Below are positions 55,069 to 64,000 of a stretch of 64,000 bases of DNA, piece after piece. The position numbers were made by a program, and so were the translations under genes. The stretch's first letter is position 1. Each line of letters opens with the position of its first letter. This stretch comes from Blastocatellia bacterium. Lineage in GTDB: Bacteria; Acidobacteriota; Blastocatellia; UBA7656; JADIYM01. The stretch covers positions 1 through 64,000 of the forward strand of contig JAJTWZ010000015.1 of the NCBI GenBank assembly GCA_021463145.1, given 5' to 3'. The notes below the pieces were generated by a model. That model was given only the letters and a program-made list of their open reading frames with translations. It had not been told where the DNA came from and did not search any database.

Positions 55069-55437
55069 ATGGCCGAGCCCTTCTCCGTGATGCTCGAGGA
55101 TCTAGTTCAGCGTGTGGACGGGGCTATCGGCGCCGCGTTCGTCGACAGTTACGGCGAGGCGGTGCAGAGCCACGTCGCGCCTGGGGGAGACGACGAGTAC
55201 GTGAAGCTCATGGGTGCGTATCAGGGCATCGCGTTCAACACGTCCAGGATGATCTGTTCGCAATTGGAGGCCGGGGGTATCGATTACTTCTTCACGGCTT
55301 ACGAGAACGTCTCGTTCCTTATCAAGTCGCTCGACCAGGATTACTTCGTGATGCTGGTGCTGGCCCCGGGAGCGAACGTCGGGCAGGGAATCTACTCGAT
55401 CCGGCGGTCGGCGGCCGGCTTCAATAGCGAGATGTAG
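55069..55437 (+). CDS. Roadblock/LC7-family protein
   Basis: The 122-residue single-domain protein has the beta-alpha pattern of Roadblock/LC7 (MLEDLVQRVDGAIGAAFVDSYGEAVQSHV ... YFVMLVLAPGANVGQGIYSIRRSA, quoted in parts). Such proteins, like MglB, regulate small GTPases in bacterial polarity and gliding; no MglA-type GTPase is in the window. AAAGGAG stands 7 bases before the ATG. The neighbouring HD-GYP gene suggests a link to signalling at the membrane. Confidence 0.85.
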   Translation: MAEPFSVMLEDLVQRVDGAIGAAFVDSYGEAVQSHVAPGGDDEYVKLMGAYQGIAFNTSRMICSQLEAGGIDYFFTAYENVSFLIKSLDQDYFVMLVLAPGANVGQGIYSIRRSAAGFNSEM

Positions 55438-55467
55438 CGGCGCCTGGACCGGTGGGCCGGAGCGGGA

Positions 55468-56571
55468 ATGCGAAGTCGACGCGGCGAGGTGAAGTTCGGT
55501 TGGCGCCGGGCGCTGGTTCTTGCCCGTGTCTGGACGCTCCTGCTTCTGCCCGGTCAGTGCGCAATCGCGCAGTCGCCAGTGCCGCCGCCGGCGCCGCCTC
55601 CCGAACCGGCCGAGGTGAAGCCGGCGCCGGCCGATGTTGCGCAGAGGGACGACGAGATCGTCCTCGAGAGCGATCTGGTACTCGTGCCCGTGTCGGTGCG
55701 GAAGGATCGCGGTGGAGCGATTCTGGACCTCGACAAGAGCGAGTTCCGGGTGCTGGAAGACGGAGTGCCGCAGGATATTGCATTTTTCAATCGGGATGTT
55801 GCGCCGCTCGACGTGGTGCTGCTCGTCGACAGCAGCGGCAGCATCGAGGGTACGCTCGACGTCATCCAGTCGGCCGCGCTGAAGTTCATCAAGCAGTTGC
55901 GGGCGGTGGACCGCTTCTCGATCGTGTCGTTTTCCGACCGTCCGATCATCGTTCTTGACTGGTCGTCGGATGTGAAGGCCGCACCCGGCGCGCTCCGATC
56001 GCTCGAACCTGGGGGAAACACTGCGCTGTACGGATCGGTAGTCGCCGTTCTCTACGAGCGATTCGACGCTTCTCCCGTTGGCCGGAGGAGGGCAGTCGTG
56101 GTGCTGTCGGATGGCGACGACACGACCTCCAGCGTCACCTCGAGGAGCGCTGCGCGCGCGGCACTGCTTCACGATGCGAGCGTCTACGTCGTTTCGATAA
56201 GCCGACTGCTTGCCGATCGGTTCGCGGAATACGCCCGCATGAGCGCGCTACCGGCGCAGGAGCGCTCGAAGTTCCGGACGCTTTCTGGGCGCCTGCGACG
56301 GTCCGAGGAGCGCCTCGAGTACCTTGCGGATCAGTCCGGTGGCCGGGTCGTGTACCCGAAGAGGCTCGGCGATCTGGGCAGCGCATACGACGAAATTGCC
56401 GAGGAGATGCGGTCGCGCTATCTGATCGGTTACTACCCGCCATCTGGCTCGAAGCCTGGGTTTCACGCGATTGGCGTGACGACACTTCGAAAAGGCGTGG
56501 CGATGTACGCGCGACAGGGGTACTTTCGGGACGTGGCCGAAGGGGAGGCTCCGGGTCCAGAGTTGCCCTGA
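55468..56571 (+). CDS. Secreted VWFA-related protein (acidobacterial TIGR03436 type)
   Basis: A signal peptide (VLARVWTLLLLPGQCAIA) and a proline-rich spacer lead to the acidobacterial pre-VWA strand region (LVLVPVSVRKDRGGAILDLDKSEFRVLEDG) and a von Willebrand A domain with MIDAS motif DSSGSIEG and VVLSDGDD. The C-terminal part (LADQSGGRVVYPKRLGDLGSAYDEIAEEMRSRYLIGYYP) is typical of TIGR03436 proteins. The length of 367 residues is normal for the group. The function is unknown; metal-dependent protein binding outside the cell is inferred. It starts 31 bases after the Roadblock gene. Confidence 0.92.
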   Translation: MRSRRGEVKFGWRRALVLARVWTLLLLPGQCAIAQSPVPPPAPPPEPAEVKPAPADVAQRDDEIVLESDLVLVPVSVRKDRGGAILDLDKSEFRVLEDGVPQDIAFFNRDVAPLDVVLLVDSSGSIEGTLDVIQSAALKFIKQLRAVDRFSIVSFSDRPIIVLDWSSDVKAAPGALRSLEPGGNTALYGSVVAVLYERFDASPVGRRRAVVVLSDGDDTTSSVTSRSAARAALLHDASVYVVSISRLLADRFAEYARMSALPAQERSKFRTLSGRLRRSEERLEYLADQSGGRVVYPKRLGDLGSAYDEIAEEMRSRYLIGYYPPSGSKPGFHAIGVTTLRKGVAMYARQGYFRDVAEGEAPGPELP

Positions 56572-56631
56572 TCGGCCGGCAGTCCAATATTTCGCAAACT
56601 TTCCGCCGGCCGGGGCGGTCTAGGAGGTTGC

Positions 56632-57267
56632 GTGATTGGAGAAGGATCTCGTGCCGTGGCTCCGGAGGCCGTCCAGAACGTGGAGATCACCGACCAACTG
56701 TTGATTCAGCGGGTTCTCGGCGGCGAGACCGACGCCTACGGGTTGCTCGTACACCGATGGGAGCGGCACATCTACGGCCTCAATCTTCGGATGCTCGGGC
56801 ACACGGAGGATGCGCAGGACGCAACGCAGGAGACATTCATCTCCGCGTACACGAATTTGAAGAGTTTTCGCGGCGATGCGAAGTTCTCGTCGTGGCTGTA
56901 TCGAATCGCGCTCAACGTTTGCCATTCGAAGCTGCGAAGGCGGGTCAGGCGGCCTGACGCATCGCTCGAGCAGCAATTCGAGGACGTCGGTTTCGAGCCT
57001 GCGTCGACGGATGCAGGAGTGGAAGAGCAACTGCTTGGCGACCAGGTCAGCGCCCAGGTCAGACGGGCGCTTGGGGCCATTCCGGCGGAAATGCGGCAGG
57101 TCATCATCATGAAGGAGTACGAGGACCTCAAGTTCCACGAGATCGCCGAAGTCCTCGACATCCCGGTCAGTACCGTAAAGACGCGGATGTACACGGGATT
57201 GCGCGAGCTGCGGAAAAGGCTCGAGCACTTGAAGCCAGTTGGGGAATCGAATTTCGGGGATTCGTGA
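56632..57267 (+). CDS. ECF RNA polymerase sigma factor (RpoE-like)
   Basis: The 211-residue factor has region 2 (LLVHRWERHIYGLNLRMLGHTEDAQDATQETFISAYTNLKSFRGDAKFSSWLYRIALNVC, in parts) and region 4 (IPAEMRQVIIMKEYEDLKFHEIAEVLDIPVSTVKTRMYTGLRELRKRL, in parts). The GTG start follows AGGAGG by a few bases. The next gene encodes a zinc-motif membrane anti-sigma factor, as usual for RpoE/SigW pairs. A hydrolysing protease for the anti-sigma factor is not nearby. Confidence 0.95.
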   Translation: MIGEGSRAVAPEAVQNVEITDQLLIQRVLGGETDAYGLLVHRWERHIYGLNLRMLGHTEDAQDATQETFISAYTNLKSFRGDAKFSSWLYRIALNVCHSKLRRRVRRPDASLEQQFEDVGFEPASTDAGVEEQLLGDQVSAQVRRALGAIPAEMRQVIIMKEYEDLKFHEIAEVLDIPVSTVKTRMYTGLRELRKRLEHLKPVGESNFGDS

Positions 57268-57277
57268 AGGTATCGCC

Positions 57278-58006
57278 ATGACGAACAAGCGAGCGGATCG
57301 GGAAGAGTGCGGGAAGGGAGACCTTCTCGTCACGGTGCTGTACGGTGAGGCGACGCGTGCCGAGCGCGCCGATTTCGACGCGCACGCGTCGTCGTGCGCG
57401 ACTTGCGCCGACGAGCTGGCGGCATTTGGCGGCGTCCGCGAGGCCCTACAGGGGTGGGACGTCGAACGCGTGCCCGCGATCCGGGTAGAGGTGCGTCCGG
57501 GCTTCTGGGAGCGCTTCCGCCAGGCATTGGCGATCCTTCCCTCCTCCGCGAAATGGGTGGCGGCCGGTGCGGCGGCAATGCTCCTGCTTGCGGTCGCGAA
57601 CACGAACGTCTCCGTCGGACCGAACGGTGTTGCGTTTCAGACCAGCCTGATGCCGCGCGGAGCGACAACGGCAGCGCCTCCGATTGCCGCGCCGTCGTTG
57701 GCGACGAGCGGCACTGCGATTGCGCTGACTCAGGAGCAGTTGGATCGTCTGATCGCCGAGCGGACGGATGCCACGGTGCGTGCGCAACTCGCCCAGTATC
57801 GTGACGACCTCGATCGCGATCTGAAGGAACTGCAGCTGCAGTTGGTGTCGGCCCAGTCGTCAGGCGACGTCCAGCGGCTCTCGCGGCAGGTTGCCGCCCA
57901 GCGCCGGAAGATCGACGAGTTGCAGAGGGACATTGACCAGTCGGCCGGGTACGGCGGATCCGATCTCTTCAGTGCCGTGTTGAGCCAGCCTGAGCCGGGA
58001 ACCTGA
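57278..58006 (+). CDS. Zinc-binding membrane anti-sigma factor
   Basis: The 242-residue protein has an N-terminal anti-sigma domain with the ZAS-type motif DAHASSCATCADEL (His and two Cys), one membrane helix (KWVAAGAAAMLLLAVANTN, about 92-110) and an extracytoplasmic C-terminal coiled coil (ALTQEQLDRLIAERTDATVRAQLAQYRDDLDRDLKEL, in parts; 155-225). It should hold the adjacent ECF factor at the membrane. ATG at 57278 starts 10 bases after the sigma stop, with GAAGG before it. Confidence 0.9.
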   Translation: MTNKRADREECGKGDLLVTVLYGEATRAERADFDAHASSCATCADELAAFGGVREALQGWDVERVPAIRVEVRPGFWERFRQALAILPSSAKWVAAGAAAMLLLAVANTNVSVGPNGVAFQTSLMPRGATTAAPPIAAPSLATSGTAIALTQEQLDRLIAERTDATVRAQLAQYRDDLDRDLKELQLQLVSAQSSGDVQRLSRQVAAQRRKIDELQRDIDQSAGYGGSDLFSAVLSQPEPGT

Positions 58007-58466
58007 TTCATCGGGGGTTCTCACATCTGCAGCAGGTTTTCCGGGACGTTGCGGGGCCGGGCCGTTTCGGGGGTAGAGCCAGTGCGCGGGGAAGGCCCGC
58101 GGTCCTTTGCGTGGCATTGGCCTATGCGGAGCCGGCGCCGAAGGCGAGGACCGCGAAGCGATCCGTCGCGACTCACTGACCAATCACCCCAACCCGGCTC
58201 CGACCGCGGAGCGGTCGCTCAGTACGCCGAATCGGCAACGCTGCCGATTGATCCAATCAGCCAACGTGGGGTTAATTGCCGTGTGAGAGTGGGCCGGCCG
58301 CTTGAAGGCCGGACCGAACGATTCACGAAGGCGGGTGTCGCGACAACGAATCTATCGATGCGCCACGAAGGCCGGTTGCCACGAACAATCGGGATGGAAC
58401 CCCGCAAGCGGCGAATTAGTCGCGCCGCCCTCGAGTGCGGTTGACCCGCATACGTCTGTCTCGCAC
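58007..58466. other. 460-bp convergent spacer with three consecutive hairpins
   Basis: No gene is visible. GACCGC-GGA-GCGGTC at 58202-58216, AATCGGCA-ACGC-TGCCGATT at 58230-58249, and CCGGCC/GGCCGG around 58293-58315 are perfect stems with short loops. A 10-base palindrome lies at 58336-58345. The block may terminate both neighbouring transcripts or belong to a small RNA. Confidence 0.5.
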
Positions 58467-58814
58467 TCAGGCCGGGCTTTGATGTCCGCCCTGGCCCACG
58501 CCCCAAATCACGACCGGGTTGACCGCGTCGTCCAGGTACTCCAGACCGACGACGAACGACCCCGTCAGGGGATCGGCCTCGATGATCCTCACCACCGCAC
58601 GCGTGTTAAACGCGTAGCCCTGGGTCGCGAACTCGACCACCGAGCCGCGTACCAGGCTCTGATCGAGACAAACCGATGCTCCGTGCGGACTGACATCCAC
58701 CGTAGTCGTCTCTGCCCGAAAATCGTCGCCGTTCGAGTCGCTACCCGCGACGATGACCCGCGTATGTATCTTCACCCGCGGTTCGCGGCGTTTGTTGTTG
58801 TAGACATCCAGCAT
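58467..58814 (-). CDS. PilZ-domain protein
   Basis: The 115-residue protein is one PilZ domain with the cyclic-di-GMP-binding signature: KRREPRVKI at the N-terminus and DVSPHGASV downstream (the D/NxSxxG box). It is a likely receptor for the second messenger that the HD-GYP enzyme 4 kb away degrades. ATG at 58814 is preceded by GGGGAAG; the open frame to 58856 is rejected. The gene is monocistronic. Confidence 0.88.
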   Translation of the reverse strand: MLDVYNNKRREPRVKIHTRVIVAGSDSNGDDFRAETTTVDVSPHGASVCLDQSLVRGSVVEFATQGYAFNTRAVVRIIEADPLTGSFVVGLEYLDDAVNPVVIWGVGQGGHQSPA

Positions 58815-58960
58815 CGATCTTCCCCGCTCGCCCCCCCGGCACATGTTGTGTCGCACGTTCTGTATCGGCAGGTAATCACGAAACCTTAGCGCCGAATTCG
58901 AGCTTCATTGCATGCCGCTGGCTGGATTGACCGGGCGTGCCGGCGATAGGATCTGGCGCG

Positions 58961-59788
58961 ATGAGACACGCTGCGGCAGCGACTAATCCAGCGGCCGGCA
59001 TCCTTCGACGGGGAAGCCGATTCGAGCGAATCGTGTGCCTTACGGAGGAGACGACCGAGACGCTCTACATGCTTGGCGAGGGCGACCGCGTGGTTGGAGT
59101 CTCCGGGTACACGGTGCGCCCGCCGGAAGCCCGCAGGAAGCCGAAGATATCGGCCTACATCACCGCAAAATTCGACAGGATCGAGGCGTTGGAGCCGGAT
59201 CTGGTGCTGGGTTTTTCCGACCTTCAGGCCGACATCTGCGCGGAACTCATCCGCCGTGGCATGACCGTCGTGTGCTTCAACCAGCGTTCGATCGCCGACA
59301 TCCTCACGATGATCGAGACGGTCGGCGCCCTCGCCGGCGTGCCCGAGAAGGGCCGCGACCTGGCCGCATCTCTTCGCGAGAGCCTGCTCGAAGCCGGCGA
59401 AGAGTCGCGGCGCCAATCCGTGAGACCGCGAGTCTTCTTCGAAGAATGGTACGACCCGCTGATCTCGGGAATTCGCTGGGTGAGCGAACTGATCGAGATC
59501 GCGGGCGGGACGGACATCTTCAGCGAAAACAGGTTGTTCCACGACGGAAAGAGACGAATCGTCGATCCGGCAGAGGTCGTTCGCCGGGATCCGGAGGTCA
59601 TCGTCGCATCCTGGTGCGGACGCAAATTCCAGCCGAACCTCGTACGAAGCAGGCCGAGATGGGAGGAGGTGTCGGCGGTTCGCAACGGCCAACTCCACGA
59701 GATCAAATCGGCGGTGATACTTCAGCCCGGCCCGGCGTCGTTGACGGAAGGGTTGCGGGCGCTCCGCGAGATAATTTCCTCGGCGTGA
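58961..59788 (+). CDS. Cobalamin/substrate-binding-like protein without signal peptide (BtuF-type fold)
   Basis: The 275-residue product has the helical-backbone class III binding-protein fold: FERIVCLTEETTETLYMLGEGDRVVGVSGYTVRP, ALEPDLVLGFSDLQADI, VCFNQRSIADILTMI and a C-terminal lobe with DPAEVVRRDPEVIVASW (in parts). The family is usually periplasmic and linked to an ABC importer, but here no signal peptide or importer gene is seen. This variant without export signal is a known subgroup. ATG at 58961 follows AGGAT and is preferred to 58937. Confidence 0.88.
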   Translation: MRHAAAATNPAAGILRRGSRFERIVCLTEETTETLYMLGEGDRVVGVSGYTVRPPEARRKPKISAYITAKFDRIEALEPDLVLGFSDLQADICAELIRRGMTVVCFNQRSIADILTMIETVGALAGVPEKGRDLAASLRESLLEAGEESRRQSVRPRVFFEEWYDPLISGIRWVSELIEIAGGTDIFSENRLFHDGKRRIVDPAEVVRRDPEVIVASWCGRKFQPNLVRSRPRWEEVSAVRNGQLHEIKSAVILQPGPASLTEGLRALREIISSA

Positions 59789-59827
59789 CTCCATCGGCCG
59801 CGACCGGCGCCCGATTCCGAGCCGGTG

Positions 59828-59836
59828 TGGCACAAT
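59828..59836 (+). promoter_or_regulatory. Extended -10-like element immediately before recF
   Basis: TGGCACAAT ends 9 bases before the recF ATG, the same spacing as before cheY, which suggests a nearly leaderless recF transcript. No ribosome binding site is visible in the gap. Confidence 0.35.
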
Positions 59837-59845
59837 CCGCCACCT

Positions 59846-61009
59846 ATGTACCTTCGCTCCGTCGAGGCTACGGGATTTCGCAATCTCGCAACGAGCATCG
59901 AGTTCGGCCCCGGTCTGAACATCCTCTGGGGTCGTAACGCTCAGGGAAAGACGAGCGTTCTCGAAGCGATCTATATCCTCGCGAACACCAAGTCTTTCCG
60001 CACGAGCACGTTGCGGGATGCCATCGCTCACGGCGCATCCGAAGCCATCGTCCGTGGAGTGGTAGAGCATGGCGCGGTGCGGCGCGAGTTGAAGTTCCGG
60101 GTCGCAGGCGCGCGCAAGGAGTTCTTCGTCAACGAAAAGCGGGAATCGACCGTCGATTACATCACCCAGCTCGACGCCATCGTGTTTTCGTTCGAGGAAC
60201 TCGGTGTAGTTCGCGGAGAACCCGCAGAGCGGCGGCGTTTTCTGGACCGCGGGGTCGTCGCTCTCAGGCCCGCGTACCTGCGCACGATCGCGGACTACAA
60301 CCGGATTCTCCGGCAGAAGAGCAGGCTGCTGCGCGACGCGGCCGAAGCTGAGGACGCAAATCCAGGACGCGCCGCGTCGCTCCGCTCCACCGTCGGCGCC
60401 TGGAACGAGCAGCTCGTGGAACTCGGGGCCGAAATGCATCGCGAGCGGACCGCTTACGTCGACAGGTTGAACGCCGTCCTGGCCCGGAATCTGTTCGACG
60501 AGCGGCTCGACGTCCGGTACGTGTCGTCGTTCGAAGGAAAGGGCGACCTGGACGCATACGAACAGCTCTACCGGTCGCGTCTCGACCTCAGATTCGACGC
60601 AGAACTGGCCTCGGGGCGGGCACTAATCGGGCCGCATCGGGACGACCTCGAGGTGCGCGTGGCGGGTCGCGACGTCGACCGTTTCGGGAGCGCCGGACAG
60701 CAGCGAAGTGCCTTATTAATCCTTGATTTAGCGCAAGTCGACGTGTACTATGAAGCGTTTGAAGAGTACCCGATATTGCTGATAGACGACATCGACGCCG
60801 AACTCGACCGGGACCGTATCGACAGGCTGCTCGGAAGAGTGGAGGGGAAGGCCCAGACCTTCATTTCAACCTCCAAGCATGACATCGCCGAATCCTTCCG
60901 TTCGCGAGCCGAAATTTTCTCGGTACGCGACGGAGGAGTGGTCCGCGAGGTCTCGGGCGCGTCGGGTGTCAGGGGTGCCGGGCGCGACGCTGAAACAGGC
61001 GAATCCTAG
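59846..61009 (+). CDS. recF: DNA replication and repair protein RecF
   Basis: RecF loads RecA at gaps through RecFOR. The 387-residue SMC-like ATPase has YLRSVEATGFRNL, Walker A GRNAQGKT at 29-36, the ABC signature SAGQQRSALLILDLAQV and Walker B ILLIDDIDAELD. ATG at 59846 matches the family start; the upstream ATG at 59825 adds 7 residues and is rejected. It stands directly upstream of gyrB, 15 bases apart, as in many bacteria. Confidence 0.96.
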   Translation: MYLRSVEATGFRNLATSIEFGPGLNILWGRNAQGKTSVLEAIYILANTKSFRTSTLRDAIAHGASEAIVRGVVEHGAVRRELKFRVAGARKEFFVNEKRESTVDYITQLDAIVFSFEELGVVRGEPAERRRFLDRGVVALRPAYLRTIADYNRILRQKSRLLRDAAEAEDANPGRAASLRSTVGAWNEQLVELGAEMHRERTAYVDRLNAVLARNLFDERLDVRYVSSFEGKGDLDAYEQLYRSRLDLRFDAELASGRALIGPHRDDLEVRVAGRDVDRFGSAGQQRSALLILDLAQVDVYYEAFEEYPILLIDDIDAELDRDRIDRLLGRVEGKAQTFISTSKHDIAESFRSRAEIFSVRDGGVVREVSGASGVRGAGRDAETGES

Positions 61010-61018
61010 GAGATCTGA

Positions 61019-63466
<2,448 letters not shown>

Positions 63467-63472
63467 GTGGAC

Positions 63473-63559
63473 GGACGGGATTCACGGAGCTTTCTAAGGA
63501 TTCACAGGATCTCCGGACCGGATCGTTTCGGTCCTCCTGAAATCCCGTGAATCCCGTCC
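63473..63559. terminator. Long palindrome between gyrB and the M28 peptidase gene
   Basis: GGACGGGATTCACGG at 63473-63487 is the exact reverse complement of 63545-63559. Inside, CAGGA/TCCTG and GGACCG/CGGTCC nest around a short loop. It starts 7 bases after the gyrB stop and ends 3 bases before the peptidase stop, a likely bidirectional terminator. GGATTCACAGGAT repeats inside link it to the 32.9-kb palindrome. Confidence 0.65.
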
Positions 63560-63562
63560 TCT

Positions 63563-64000
63563 CTACTCGTCCTCAGCCGTAGCCGGAAGCGGACGGTCGA
63601 CCTTGGGGCGCGTTGGCGATTCGGCGAGGGCCCAGCCGAGAACGTATATCGTTCGCGTCACCCGCTCGAGTTTCCGGAAGTCGATCTTCTCCACCTCGTC
63701 GCCCACCCGGTGGTAGTCCTCGTGTAGCCCGCTGAAGAAGAAGATGATCGGGATTCCCTTCTTCGCGTAGTTGTAGTGATCGCTACGGTAGAAGAGCCGC
63801 TGCTGGTCATTCGGATCGTCGTACTTGTAGTTCAACGAGATCTTCAGGTACTCGCCGTTCACCCGCTCGTTCATCGCCGCCAGCTGGTCGCTCATCATGC
63901 GCGACCCGATCGCATAGACCTCGTCCGGTCCCGACAGGGCTGCGTTGCGTTCGTTTACGTCACCTGGCTTCTTGCTCCGGCCGATCATGTCTATGTTGAG
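63563..64000 (-). CDS. M28-family metallopeptidase, C-terminal part (truncated by window edge)
   Basis: The frame is open to the window end, so only the last 145 codons are present. LNIDMIGRSKKPGD is the end of a peptidase M28 metal-site strand (family VNLDMIGR), and RSDHYNYAKKGIPIIFFFSGLHEDYHRVGDEVEKIDF (in parts) contains the SDH and the metal-ligand His of the family. The enzyme is probably exported and cleaves N-terminal residues. The start lies outside the window. Confidence 0.9.
   Translation of the reverse strand, partial: LNIDMIGRSKKPGDVNERNAALSGPDEVYAIGSRMMSDQLAAMNERVNGEYLKISLNYKYDDPNDQQRLFYRSDHYNYAKKGIPIIFFFSGLHEDYHRVGDEVEKIDFRKLERVTRTIYVLGWALAESPTRPKVDRPLPATAEDE

Noticed and set aside
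58007-58466. tRNA gene or CRISPR-like array in the hairpin-rich spacer
   Set aside because: There is no cloverleaf with T-loop consensus and no regularly spaced direct repeat.

Overview
The window is 64 kb of uniformly GC-rich, gene-dense bacterial chromosome. No ribosomal RNA, tRNA or CRISPR array was seen. The gene mix suggests Acidobacteriota: a VWFA-related secreted protein, a giant alpha-2-macroglobulin with a carboxypeptidase-regulatory insert, an ECF sigma factor next to a serine/threonine kinase, a FecR/DUF6600 protein, an HAE1-type RND pump, and PATAN, Roadblock and HD-GYP signalling proteins. This placement is an inference; no marker was compared with a database.

Layout. 0.2-3.7 kb: cysS, rarA and a small unknown gene. 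3.7-11.5 kb, minus strand: a 1412-residue TPR/C39-peptidase-like protein, then a likely operon of 5'-nucleotidase, hutI and a LigT-type phosphoesterase. 11.5-17.8 kb is an accessory patch: two broken genes (acyl-CoA dehydrogenase fragment, ammonium-transporter tail), a secreted DUF7452-like repeat protein, an ECF sigma factor, a REP-like palindromic patch, a kinase-SUMF1 fusion, a 98-residue orphan and the 5' part of a group II intron without its reverse transcriptase. 17.8-18.7 kb: ribH-nusB. 19.0-26.0 kb: a chemosensory operon cheY-cheA-cheW-(HEAT protein)-cheR-cheB with no receptor or flagellar gene. 26.1-28.1 kb: queE facing a translationally coupled pair, a cyclase-family hydrolase and a KDPG-aldolase-fold protein that has lost its Schiff-base lysine.

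28.3-30.5 kb: a lipoprotein of the 5'-nucleotidase-like CGC class and a MauE-thioredoxin fusion, probably extracytoplasmic redox. 30.6-34.3 kb: a STAS protein, a membrane-anchored GAF/PAS protein, and AmmeMemoRadiSam proteins A and B. 34.4-36.8 kb: a DUF6335-like protein and a secreted protein with three PA-IL-lectin-like domains. 36.8-42.6 kb: a tripartite efflux operon (adaptor, RND pump, TolC-like porin) with 4-bp overlaps. 42.9-51.2 kb: FecR/DUF6600 protein and the alpha-2-macroglobulin. 51.4-58.0 kb: PATAN-DnaJ-TPR protein, HD-GYP phosphodiesterase, Roadblock protein, VWA protein, and an ECF sigma factor with its anti-sigma factor. 58.5-64 kb: PilZ, a BtuF-like protein, recF-gyrB and the 3' end of an M28 peptidase gene.

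Two themes recur. Several genes have an extended -10-like motif close to TGCTAnnnT shortly upstream. Three convergent gene pairs are separated by imperfect palindromes, and in two of them the palindrome arm encodes the last codons of the minus-strand gene. Strong candidates for undescribed biology are the alpha-2-macroglobulin with three pseudopilin-like modules, the lysine-less aldolase fold coupled to a cyclase, the receptor-less HEAT-containing chemosensory operon, and the MauE-thioredoxin/lipoprotein pair.
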